A DNA stretch of 64,000 nucleotides from an uncultured Planctomycetota bacterium (GTDB lineage: Bacteria; Planctomycetota; Planctomycetia; Pirellulales; Thermoguttaceae), in the NCBI GenBank assembly GCA_900318195.1, contig ONJR01000144.1, positions 118,772-182,771 on the forward strand. Direction: 5' to 3'. Shown here in pieces: positions 35,797 to 43,874 of the stretch (the stretch's first letter is position 1; every line of letters starts with the position of its first letter). Under the pieces are notes generated by a model. The model worked only from the letters and a program-made list of their open reading frames with translations, was not told the origin of the DNA and made no database searches. A program made the position numbers and the translations under genes.

Positions 35797-36591
35797 TCAT
35801 GCTGGAGCTTGAGTTGACTCGTTATATGCAATTATCCCAAAATCTGTTCCGTACAAAGCTCCTGGATTATCGACGACTGAAACTGGTCTAAACTCAATAT
35901 ACGCGTTGTATCCCAGAGGAACCTCTGGCGTTTGAATCCTAAAATACGTCGCGTCGCTTGGCGCGCTTGCTGAACCGTCGTGTACTTCAAGAATTGCGGT
36001 AGAACCTATACCAACCATTTCGCCAGCGCTATCGGGAACAGGAAACACGGGCGGATTACTTCCTCCGCCAGATCGCATAATAACGTTCTGAAACGCGTCG
36101 ACTAAATTCCAAACCTGATCGTCTCGAGCGCCAAGGTCGACAAAAAGAATCGACTCATTGGAAAAATCAAGCGTCGTCCAATCGCATTCAGGATCGACGG
36201 AGGAATAGAAGTAGACGTCGCGTGGGGGCGAAAAAGAATAGTCCTTAATCCCCATGCTATTGAAGTATTGCGAGAGCGTCATGACCGTCGCCGGTTCTTC
36301 TTCATATTCCACTGAATAGAGCGAAGAGTCAGATTCGCTCTGAGCCTCTGAGTTATATTCATCAAGCCACACGAAGAAATCGTCTGGACTAGTAGCCTCG
36401 AACTCTTCAAGGAAGTCCTCTTCGACTACTTCGCGTAGAACTGACGAGACGTCGATTGCGACGTTCTGATTTGACGATCTCTCGACTAATTCTGTAGCGT
36501 AGAACGCGGACGAGTCGACTCCGGGTTCTACGCCGACGCTCGGCGTTGGTAAACCGACGGCGAGAAGATTGCGACTTTCGAGCGACTCCAT
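35797..36591 (-). CDS. Secreted protein with planctomycete LEPR-type N-terminal motif; N-terminus probably frameshifted
   Basis: The visible open frame gives 264 residues beginning MESLESRNLLAV, a variant of the LEPRxLLA-type motif found near the start of many secreted planctomycete proteins. The rest is acidic (residues 30-110) and then beta-rich (NYSFSPP-like segments; GDQVWNLVDAFQNVIM; TPEVPLGYNAYIEF). The ATG at 36591 has no ribosome site. The same frame is coding-like upstream (SNSSVPKSRRLA) but has no start before a TAG. An ATG at 36680 in another frame has a perfect AGGAG and reads MKRRSFHRLFSDIRSG, the expected N-terminal style. One extra base near 36634 would join the two. The gene is therefore either mutated or affected by an assembly indel. 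Function is unknown. Confidence 0.68.
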   Translation of the reverse strand: MESLESRNLLAVGLPTPSVGVEPGVDSSAFYATELVERSSNQNVAIDVSSVLREVVEEDFLEEFEATSPDDFFVWLDEYNSEAQSESDSSLYSVEYEEEPATVMTLSQYFNSMGIKDYSFSPPRDVYFYSSVDPECDWTTLDFSNESILFVDLGARDDQVWNLVDAFQNVIMRSGGGSNPPVFPVPDSAGEMVGIGSTAILEVHDGSASAPSDATYFRIQTPEVPLGYNAYIEFRPVSVVDNPGALYGTDFGIIAYNESTQAPA

Positions 36592-36680
36592 CGCAAGGCG
36601 TCGCGACTTGGGAACGCTGGAATTGGAACGAGTCCTGACCTAATGTCGGAGAAGAGTCGATGAAATGAGCGTCGTTTCAT
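36592..36680 (-). pseudogene. Out-of-frame N-terminal segment of the LEPR-type gene
   Basis: ATG at 36678-36680 with AGGAG eight bases upstream starts MKRRSFHRLFSDIRSG. A -1 shift near 36634-36635 (a GG on the minus strand) would lead into TRSNSSVPKSRRLA and the annotated downstream frame. See the findings for the test. Confidence 0.55.
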
Positions 36681-37053
36681 AATGGATCTCCTGTCTTCAA
36701 CGGTCGCGTCGAGTCAGTTAAACATGAAATTCTAAAATACTCACGTGCACACTTACAGAAAGGGCGACGACTGACTGCGAAAACCGCACGCATCTATCAC
36801 GTACCCTACTACGCATGTCATTATAATGAAGCCCACATAACAAATCAAGGAAAAAAATCTCTTTTCGATTATTTTTATGAAATTTTACTTGCGCTCTCAT
36901 ATGAACTATTCTATCATACAGCAGACACTATGCTCAAAAATGACTTGGACCTCTATAATCCCAGTACCAAATGAAAGTGCCTCGCACTTTTTATATGAAT
37001 TAGAAAACACATGGCGATAACTAATAGCGACGTGTCCTTCAAAATGACAAAAT
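36681..37053. other. AT-rich divergent intergenic region with a small hairpin
   Basis: A 373-bp stretch between the leftward LEPR-type gene and the rightward glycosyltransferase gene. It contains the AGGAG site of the left gene, probably promoters in both directions, and a 7-bp hairpin at 36973-36989 followed by a short T-run. A 60-codon frame on the minus strand (36718-36900) has no ribosome site or family features and is not accepted as a gene. Confidence 0.4.
36973..36993 (+). terminator. Small hairpin with T-run
   Basis: AAAGTGC at 36973-36979 pairs with 36983-36989 over a 3-base loop and continues into TTATAT. No gene ends upstream on the plus strand, so it may be a leader/attenuator structure for the glycosyltransferase gene rather than a terminator. 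Confidence 0.3.
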
Positions 37054-38297
37054 ATGAGAGATACAAAAATGAGAGTATTGTTTGGTTCCTATCATAATAT
37101 ATTCGACCTCGGGAGCGGCGCGGCTATTTCAGCTCGCGCGCTACTGAGCGAACTCGCAAGTCAAGGCGCTGAAGCGACGTCCGTTTCAGGCGCGTTCTTC
37201 GATGGCGCCATAACGACAAGCGACGCCTTTCTGTCAGAGTTACGACGTCGAAGAATACAGTACGAGGTGAAAAATGGAATTATGAGACGCGCTGGAAATC
37301 ATGAAGGCTCTGAATTTCAGGTTGTTCATTATGCCGACGCCGGAATCGACTCATTTGCTTTTCTACCGCAAGACGCCTTTGGCTCGTCGTCTCGAAGGTA
37401 CGAAATTTCGTCTGCAAGTAACAAAGCGTTTCACAGAACGCTATATGATAAGATTGAACAGTTTGCGCCCACCTATTCCTAAGCTACGGGGGTTATCGCG
37501 CCGCGATCAATGGTCCACGTATTGCTCGGCGATTTGGCGCGACGTCTGTCTTTTATCTATGCAATCATTCGTACGGTCGTAAAGAACTCTTTAGCGAATA
37601 CGACGCTTATATAGTTCCTTCTGATTTCACTCGCAATTACTACCGCGATCGACTTGGAATCGAAGCAACGGTTCTACCGCCTATCATCGACGAGGCGTCT
37701 TTTCTTACGGAGAGTAACACGCGTGAATTCGTAACAATGATTAATCCCTCGCGCGAAAAAGGGCTATTCTTCTTCTTGGGGATAGCAAAGGAATTACAGA
37801 GCGCGCGTCCGGACATACCGCTTCTCATTGTCGAATCGCGTAGTTCGGCGGCGTCGATTTTGAAAATATCCGGCGCTAGCGCGCTTGGAAATCTCCGCAT
37901 TATGAAGGCGACGCCGCGTCCGCGTGAAATATACGCGCGAACGAGAATAACGTTCGTCCCGTCCGTTTGCCACGAGACGTTCGGAAGGGTCGCCGTAGAG
38001 TCGGCGCTCAATGGAATCCCTGTTTTAACGTCTGGGCGCGGCGCTTTATCCGAGGTTATTCCATCAGAGTTCAATCTTCCGATTCCAGAGCGCTTCACGC
38101 TATTTATCGACGCTATGCCGACTAGCGCAGAAGTTGCGCCATGGCTCGAAGCTATTATTCAACTCTGGGACAACGACGCGCTCGCTCTAAACGCCGGCGC
38201 GACGCTACAAGAGTCCGCTCAACGATACCGACAAGAGCAAGTTGTAGAAAGATCCTTTAATACCTGTGAAGCGCTCGTGAAAAAGAGAAAGAAATAA
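37054..38297 (+). pseudogene. GT4-family glycosyltransferase, interrupted by a single-base frameshift
   Basis: The N-terminal frame starts at ATG 37054 or, more likely, ATG 37069 (MRVLFGSYHNIFD). It reads as a GT4 GT-B donor/acceptor N-terminal domain up to QFAPTY at 37476, then hits TAA at 37480. In frame 0 the sequence continues without interruption from LSYGGYRAAINGPRIARRF near 37479 through FYLCNHSYG, AYIVPSDFTRNYY and VLPPIIDEASF. It then joins the frame downstream of 37737 (NPSREKGLFFFLGIA, ETFGRVAVESALNG with the GT4 E-x7-E-like motif) to the stop at 38297. Adding one T to the TT at 37476-37477 restores an uninterrupted protein of about 409 residues. GT4 enzymes transfer sugars from nucleotide-sugars to lipids, polysaccharides or proteins. 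The target is unknown. Confidence 0.82.
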
Positions 38298-38334
38298 CGC
38301 GCATGGCATGGTTCCTACAACATTTGTAGAACCG

Positions 38335-39288
38335 CTACCTCCCGCTCGTTTTCTCGAAATAGGTTTTAAAGCTCACAAATGGAAACTGAACAAAAAAGTG
38401 GATCGCACGGTTGATACGACTGCGATCACGTTCGGAAAGACGTCGAGAAAGCGAGGATTCATTTTCAACTTGAAACGTCTTGGTAAAGATTGTTTTACCC
38501 TTAGGGTATATCTCCGCGACGACTTTTTTGGGAAAACGCGAGTCCTGCATGAATTTCCGATTAGCCTCCATTCGCGCCAGGGGCGTAACGACGCCTGGAT
38601 TCATATAGACGTTTAGCTTACCCATAGCGTCGACAAAACGGAAATACGCGTCTGCTTGCGCTTCGCCTTCGAAGGGCGCGGTGGTCGCGCGATAGTCAAT
38701 CCATTTGCTCTGAAAGAAGAATTCGTCTTCCTTCTGCGATATATCGAAGGACGGTTCCGTCATAAAGGTGGAAAAGCCGTCCTCTTTATCGCGCAAAATA
38801 ACTTTAATGCGCGCAAGAAATCGATCAATTTCTGTTTCGTCGATCTCCGTTCGTATGCGACGGATGGGATCGATCAGCGTGAACTTCTGAAGTCGAAAAG
38901 AATAGACGACAATCTCGCCGTTCTCGCCGACGAAATCGAAAACCATATCGTCGTAGAACACGGTTGAAGAAGAGTACGTCGCAACGCGCTCGTTGCGGAT
39001 GAAGCGCGAAATATTGTCGACGCGAAACTGCAATTCCGACCCCTCGATTCGTCTCTCCGCAGCAAGCGCGCGACTCAACGAGTCAAACTCGCCTTCTTCA
39101 GAAACTACGACGTCGGAGTCTTGACTCGGCTCGTCGTCAGCAAGAGAACTGTCGAAAGCCAACGCCAGAGCGCCCCGCTCCGACACGCCATACGCGACCA
39201 GAAAAAAAGCGCACAAGAGCGCCAGAAGACGCGCAAGACGCCTCAGCGACAAATGCGGATTTCTACCTAGACCAAAAGCGCGTTGCAT
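38335..39288 (-). CDS. Membrane-anchored or secreted protein, unknown function
   Basis: A 317-residue protein with a basic N-terminus and a hydrophobic segment (LLALLCAFFLVAYGVSE) around residues 22-38, which acts as signal anchor or signal peptide. An acidic linker follows. The C-terminal part is beta/alpha mixed: YDDMVFDFVGENGEIVVYSF, KFTLIDPIRRI and a polar tail ending in FEKTSGR. The pattern 'TVFYDDMVFDF' then 'FTLIDP..R' resembles planctomycete proteins of unknown role that I cannot name. It lies 159 bp downstream of infC on the same strand, so it may be part of its transcript. It converges on the glycosyltransferase gene, whose stop is 37 bp away. Confidence 0.72.
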   Translation of the reverse strand: MQRAFGLGRNPHLSLRRLARLLALLCAFFLVAYGVSERGALALAFDSSLADDEPSQDSDVVVSEEGEFDSLSRALAAERRIEGSELQFRVDNISRFIRNERVATYSSSTVFYDDMVFDFVGENGEIVVYSFRLQKFTLIDPIRRIRTEIDETEIDRFLARIKVILRDKEDGFSTFMTEPSFDISQKEDEFFFQSKWIDYRATTAPFEGEAQADAYFRFVDAMGKLNVYMNPGVVTPLARMEANRKFMQDSRFPKKVVAEIYPKGKTIFTKTFQVENESSLSRRLSERDRSRINRAIHFFVQFPFVSFKTYFEKTSGR

Positions 39289-39447
39289 GGAGTATCAGCT
39301 TCCTTTCTCAACAACAGCAAACTACGCGCCGCCTCGCGAACAAGACGGCGTCATTCCATTCATCACGTAGTCGCGCAATTAATTCAACGCTCCAAGATTA
39401 TCGTGTGCGGAACGTCGCCGAGAACGCTCCGCTTCGTGTAACAAGGA

Positions 39448-39996
39448 TCATTTCGGAGCAAGCACACACTGAACGCGTTTACCCAACTGCTTCGGCGGCG
39501 ACTCGACTTTAGCGATATCGTCCAACTGAGCGATAACGCTATTCAAGAGTTTCATGCCTTCCTCGATGTGCGCAATCTCGCGTCCACGATAAACGATCGC
39601 CAACAGGATTTTGCCGTTATTGCCGATAACTTCGCGCGCTTTGTTCACCTTAACTTGAACGTCGGCCGCGCCTGTCTTCGGTCGCATCCTCAACTCCTTC
39701 ATCTGAGGCTTATTGACCTGGCGCTTGGCGCTACGCTTCTTTTGCTGATACTTGAACTTGCCATAGTCCATAATACGACACACCGGCGGTCGTTCCTGCG
39801 CCGCCACTTCGACAAGATCAAGGTTGAGAGCGCGCGCCTTCGCGAGCGCGTCTTGAGAGCTCATTACGCCAAGCTGTTCGCCTTCGTCGGAAATAACGCG
39901 CACTTGCGGAGCGCGTATTCGCTCATTTACGCGAGGCCCGTTCGCATCGGAATTACCCGGTCGAGAACCGCCCGCGTCCATCCTCCTGTATCCCAT
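39448..39996 (-). CDS. infC: Translation initiation factor IF-3
   Basis: IF-3 binds the 30S subunit, discriminates start codons and prevents early joining of subunits. Both domains are clear: N-terminal VNERIRAPQVRVISDEGEQ, VEVAAQERPPVCRIMDYGKF, and C-terminal KELRMRPKTGAADVQVK, VYRGREIAH and a QCVLAPK tail. The 182-residue form from ATG 39996 begins with MGYRRMDAGGSR; a start at ATG 39981 is also possible. In many bacteria infC starts with AUU for autoregulation; a suitable AUU start with a Shine-Dalgarno was not found here. The usual partners rpmI and rplT do not follow; the next gene is the unknown membrane protein. The frame is open upstream to 40053, but those residues do not fit IF-3. 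Confidence 0.96.
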   Translation of the reverse strand: MGYRRMDAGGSRPGNSDANGPRVNERIRAPQVRVISDEGEQLGVMSSQDALAKARALNLDLVEVAAQERPPVCRIMDYGKFKYQQKKRSAKRQVNKPQMKELRMRPKTGAADVQVKVNKAREVIGNNGKILLAIVYRGREIAHIEEGMKLLNSVIAQLDDIAKVESPPKQLGKRVQCVLAPK

Positions 39997-40306
39997 GTTT
40001 GCTACAAAAAGTCCTTTCTCAAAAGGTGAGCGCCGCAAACCAACTGCGTACATTAAGGAACCAATACCACGAAGCGCCGTTCCTCGCTGTACGCGACGTC
40101 AGTCGTCGGCAAAATCAACGTCGTGGAAAAGCGTCGCTCGCGTCGGCAAAAAACGCGTTGGCACGCTAAACGCGCGGCGTCCACAGTACCGAGGGTCCCT
40201 TTCAGCATTATGCACAGAAACCCATTCTCATTTTACTCGTTTTCATGCAATAGACAAGCGAGAAAAATAATCCGTTGATAAAAATTTTTACGCGTCCGTC
40301 GCAATG

Positions 40307-41380
40307 CTAGAGCATATCAGCGTCCACTTCAAGTTCCGAATTCTCGAGCGCGGGAGGTTCCACGTCCTGCAACGAGTAATCGTCGAATCCCGACTGTTCT
40401 TCTGGCTCATTTGTTTCCCTACCGGGCGTTTCGAAGGACGCCGTTATTTCCTCTTGATTTTCCGGCGTGAAATCAGCGTCGTCGACACTCTCTTGCTGGA
40501 CAAGCGTTTTAAAATCGGGAAAGCGATCAAATTGCTCGTCATGTTGAGTCACGAGAAGTCTCAGAACCAAAATAGTCTGTTCAAAGTCCTCGCCGCCTTC
40601 TGAAAAGAAGTATCGACTCAAAGCGTTTGTTTTCGAGTCAGAGGCGCCGATAACCAGGAACTGACCTGGTCGCAGCGCTAGTGAAAAACGCAACTGATCA
40701 AACGATTTTGTCGGGCGTTCTTGGGTTCGCACCAGCTGTCCGTGCTGATAGCGCGTCGTCGACTGGGGCGCGCCGTATCGCAAAAAGGGCGCGACGTCGA
40801 ACATAACCGACCCGTCGGGATTTTGCTCGATTGCCACGCTGAAAATCGGAGAAGCGTCTGAATAGGTCTTACCGATCAGCTCGCCGCTTTTACCGCGTTC
40901 AAGAATAGGAATTGACGGCACGACGTCAGAACGCATTTCAATAACGCTCTTGCTTCCGGCGCGAAGATTGATTGGCTTGGAATACGCGATAGGCGAGAGC
41001 GTCGAGCCGGGATTGGCATAATCAATCTCTTCCTCCACCGCCGAGCGTAACTCACGTCCCTTTAGCGCTAGTATATTCGTGAGCGACACAGGCGGCGCCG
41101 CGCCAATAAGTCCTACGCGAAACCCTTGTTCATTGAGCGCTCGTCGCAGATTCGGATCCAATTCCTGTTCGTCGACGTCGTTCCATAAATTGCGCGCGAG
41201 CTCGCGTTCGTTATAGGGAATGTGAGCAATGAGAGCGTCGAAAACAACGGCGTCGGGCGCGAGCGACTGACGCCGTAGCGCCGTGCGTTCCATCGCGATC
41301 GGCTCGACCTCTTTCTTAAAGACTAGAGATTCGCACGAGGACAAGCTACCCGCACAGAATGCGAGTAGCGCTATCTTCAT
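40307..41380 (-). CDS. Lipoprotein of unknown function
   Basis: The start at ATG 41380 is chosen for its AGGA site eight bases upstream and because a lipoprotein signal follows directly (lipobox SLSSC); the frame is open eight codons further up. The mature protein of about 340 residues has an N-terminal segment with a helical hairpin, a central beta-rich part containing MFDVAPFLRYGAPQ and LRPGQFLVIGASDS, and a C-terminal tail of about 70 residues rich in Glu, Asp and Gln. The central pattern is vaguely secretin- or flagellar-assembly-like, but I cannot name a family. It is preceded by 260 bp before the divergent metallophosphoesterase gene and followed by 250 bp before infC, so it is probably its own unit. 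Confidence 0.72.
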   Translation of the reverse strand: MKIALLAFCAGSLSSCESLVFKKEVEPIAMERTALRRQSLAPDAVVFDALIAHIPYNERELARNLWNDVDEQELDPNLRRALNEQGFRVGLIGAAPPVSLTNILALKGRELRSAVEEEIDYANPGSTLSPIAYSKPINLRAGSKSVIEMRSDVVPSIPILERGKSGELIGKTYSDASPIFSVAIEQNPDGSVMFDVAPFLRYGAPQSTTRYQHGQLVRTQERPTKSFDQLRFSLALRPGQFLVIGASDSKTNALSRYFFSEGGEDFEQTILVLRLLVTQHDEQFDRFPDFKTLVQQESVDDADFTPENQEEITASFETPGRETNEPEEQSGFDDYSLQDVEPPALENSELEVDADML

Positions 41381-41666
41381 CCAAGCGATCCTAATCCGTG
41401 TCATTTACACTACCAGTCCCGGCGTCCTGCCAACTAAAACCATCCTATTTTTACGTGCTAACCTACAAGGTTACGCGCCGCTAAAAACGCTTAACGCGCA
41501 GGATAATGAAAAAGGAACGTCCTGTCAAGAGAGGATTACGTCGTCTCGCAAGAGAGGCGGATTTGACTAACAACGTTTTTTTCTTATACTAGTCTTTAGG
41601 CGCGTCGTTTTTCAATCGCGACGAACGTGATTTGCGGCGCGCGCGAACCTACACGAGGAGACAACT

Positions 41667-42635
41667 ATGCAAATGAATCGCCGCCGTTTCCTACAGTTGG
41701 GCGCTTGCGCCGGACTAACGACCTGCCTATCGCAATTTGAAGATTTTTTCACGACGCGCGCCGAGGCAGAAGAAGCGCGTCAGGCGCTCAAGATCGTAAA
41801 ATATAGCGTCAAGGTAGGGGCAGAAAAGCCCTTTACGGCGCTCCACATTTCCGACACGCATCTAACCTTCGCCGACGAACGTGAAACTGAGCGCAAACAA
41901 AAGCTAGCCGAGTCCAGACTCCGTTATTTCGGAAAGGCGGAAAAGAACCTCGCCGCCGCCGCCGACTACGCCAAAGAAAAAAACGCGATACTGCTTCATA
42001 CGGGCGATATGATCGATTTCGTGAGTGAAAAGAATTTCGAGTACGTCGCAGATTTCTACGGTCAGCCAGATCAAGCGGCGCACTTTGTTTCTTCCGGCAA
42101 TCACGAATTCAGCCACTATCTCGGCGAGGCGAAAGAGGACGAAGCGTACAAGCTGCAAAGTTTCGACCGCGTGCAACGCGCTTTTCCCAACGATCTGAGA
42201 TTTGCGTCTCACATAGTCAACGGCGTGAACTTCGTCGCGTTCGACGACGTATACTACTATGTCGCGGACGATCTCATTGATCGCATGAAAGCGGAAGTCG
42301 ACAAGGGTCTGCCGATCGTTACGATGTGCCACATACCGTTCTATACGCCGGGTCTTTACAAATTCATGCTGGAAGATCGCAAGGAACGTTGCGCCTACGT
42401 AACGGGCGTTCCAGAAGAAGCCATTAAGTCGTACAGTCAAGAAAAATACCGTTCCCAAGCGGGTAATGAAGCAACTTTGCAATTCGTCAATTGGCTCCGC
42501 GAGCAGAAACTCGTCAAAGCGCTGTTGTGCGGACATTTGCACGTGAATTACGAAGACGAGTTCTCGGAAACGGCGCGTCAATTCGTCGTCGGCGGCAACT
42601 TTAAAGGCGACGCCTTTGAATTTTCGTTTGAATGA
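41667..42635 (+). CDS. Tat-exported metallophosphoesterase
   Basis: A 322-residue protein with a twin-arginine signal (NRRRFLQLGACAGLTTC) and all calcineurin-like phosphoesterase motifs: ALHISDTHL (D-x-H), LLHTGDMIDF (G-D), SSGNHEF (G-N-H-E), VTMCHIPFY (His) and LLCGHLHVNY (G-H-x-H). It should bind two metal ions and hydrolyse phosphate mono- or diesters outside the cytoplasm. Folding before Tat export fits a metal cofactor. The substrate is unknown. The ATG at 41667 follows GAGGAGACAACT. The 65-bp gap to the EpmA-like gene on the same strand makes co-transcription possible, but the two functions are not clearly linked. Confidence 0.9.
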   Translation: MQMNRRRFLQLGACAGLTTCLSQFEDFFTTRAEAEEARQALKIVKYSVKVGAEKPFTALHISDTHLTFADERETERKQKLAESRLRYFGKAEKNLAAAADYAKEKNAILLHTGDMIDFVSEKNFEYVADFYGQPDQAAHFVSSGNHEFSHYLGEAKEDEAYKLQSFDRVQRAFPNDLRFASHIVNGVNFVAFDDVYYYVADDLIDRMKAEVDKGLPIVTMCHIPFYTPGLYKFMLEDRKERCAYVTGVPEEAIKSYSQEKYRSQAGNEATLQFVNWLREQKLVKALLCGHLHVNYEDEFSETARQFVVGGNFKGDAFEFSFE

Positions 42636-42699
42636 ACCACTGCCGCGTTCCTTTCCTTGTTGTTTTCCTTGAGCTTCTAAACAACCTACTTTATCAGCC

Positions 42700-43776
42700 G
42701 TGAACGAATTCATATTCCAACCGTCGGCGCCGATAGAAAACATCAAACGCCGCGCTGTCCTGAATCGAATTATACGCGCCTTTTTTGACGAACGCGATTT
42801 TGTCGAAGTTTCGACGCCAACTCTTTCGCGCGACGCCGTTGTCGATCGGTATGTCGAGCCGATTCCGGTCGAAATCGAAAAATGTTGGCAAGAGCCGGAT
42901 TCGTTCTACAAAAAGCGATACCCCTATTCTTACGACGCGAACGCAAAGAGCGAAACGTTCTATTTGCAGACGTCGCCCGAATTCGCCATGAAACGCCTAC
43001 TCGCCGCAGGAATGGACGCGATCTATCAACTCGCGCCTGCTTACAGACGAGGCGATTTTGGACGGTTCCACAATATTGAGTTCACTATGTTGGAATGGTA
43101 TCGCAAAGGGATTGATTACGAGGAAGGGCGCGCCTTTCTTGCTGAGCTTGTCGAAACGGCGGCGCGCCGGTTTTACGAGATTGTCGGTGAAAAACCTCAA
43201 CCTAGCTTCTGTAATCCGGTAAAAGAGCGACCGTTCGTCGACGTCTTTCTCGAAAAAACGGCGATCAATCCCCTTGAAGCGGACTCGCGCGAACTGTTGG
43301 AGGTCGCTGTCGCAAATGAAATCGCCTTCCCAGACTCCTATGACGAGCAGACGCAAGCAGAAGATTGGATCGATCTCATTTTTAGTGAAATCATTCAACC
43401 AGAGCTTGGACGAAACGAACCTGTGATCGTTTACGACTATCCCGGGGCGCAGTCTCAATTAGCGCAAACTGCGCGCGTCGCTGGCGCGCTCGTTGCGCGA
43501 AGATTTGAGCTCTTCATAAATGGCGTCGAACTAGCAAACGGCTACGACGAACTCCTCGATCCAGGTACGCTACGAAATAGAATCGCAACGATCTCCCAAC
43601 AGCGCAAGAAGGACGGTTCGCCAACCCTACCGGTAGAATCGCGACTGCTTGCCGCTATGGACTGCGGTCTACCGCCGTCTTCAGGATGCGCGCTAGGCGT
43701 GGAAAGATTCTTTATGACCTTGCTCAACGCCGATTCCTTAGCAAAGGCGCTACCCTTCACGACCGATATCGCTTGA
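42700..43776 (+). CDS. epmA: EF-P-lysine ligase-like protein (EpmA/GenX/PoxA family)
   Basis: A 358-residue class II lysyl-tRNA-synthetase paralogue without an anticodon-binding domain. Motif 1 lies in RAFFDERDFVEVSTPTL. Motif 2 is seen as QLAPAYRRGDFGRFHNIEFTMLEW. Motif 3 is GCALGVERFFM near the C-terminus. The order STPTLS, QTSPEFAMKRLLAAG and FELFINGVELANGYDEL matches EpmA. EpmA attaches (R)-beta-lysine to elongation factor P so ribosomes can pass polyproline stretches. The partner genes epmB and efp are not in the window. The start is GTG 42700 with no strong ribosome site. A bidirectional terminator lies 60 bp after its stop. Confidence 0.9.
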   Translation: MNEFIFQPSAPIENIKRRAVLNRIIRAFFDERDFVEVSTPTLSRDAVVDRYVEPIPVEIEKCWQEPDSFYKKRYPYSYDANAKSETFYLQTSPEFAMKRLLAAGMDAIYQLAPAYRRGDFGRFHNIEFTMLEWYRKGIDYEEGRAFLAELVETAARRFYEIVGEKPQPSFCNPVKERPFVDVFLEKTAINPLEADSRELLEVAVANEIAFPDSYDEQTQAEDWIDLIFSEIIQPELGRNEPVIVYDYPGAQSQLAQTARVAGALVARRFELFINGVELANGYDELLDPGTLRNRIATISQQRKKDGSPTLPVESRLLAAMDCGLPPSSGCALGVERFFMTLLNADSLAKALPFTTDIA

Positions 43777-43836
43777 TCATGAAATGATTGTCTCTAAAAC
43801 TGCCGACGCATTCTCTTGCGTTCATGCCTTTCCATA

Positions 43837-43874
43837 AAAATCGTCGCCGTCCCGAAAGAGACGGCGACGATTTT
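43837..43874. terminator. Bidirectional terminator, 15-bp stem
   Basis: AAAATCGTCGCCGTC at 43837-43851 pairs perfectly with 43860-43874 across an 8-base loop, with A/T-rich arms on both sides. It lies between the convergent epmA-like gene and ispD; the right arm overlaps the ispD stop codon region. It should stop transcription from both sides. Confidence 0.85.

Noticed and set aside
36718..36900. 60-codon minus-strand frame in the AT-rich intergenic region
   Set aside because: No ribosome site and no recognisable features; AT-rich DNA easily yields such frames.
37477..37485. Programmed -1 frameshift in the glycosyltransferase gene
   Set aside because: No slippery heptamer or downstream pseudoknot could be seen; a one-base indel in TT explains the data more simply.
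39981..40053. AUU start codon for infC with autoregulatory leader
   Set aside because: A strong AGGAGG lies inside the coding region just before ATG 39981, but no AUU at workable spacing was found, so ATG is preferred.
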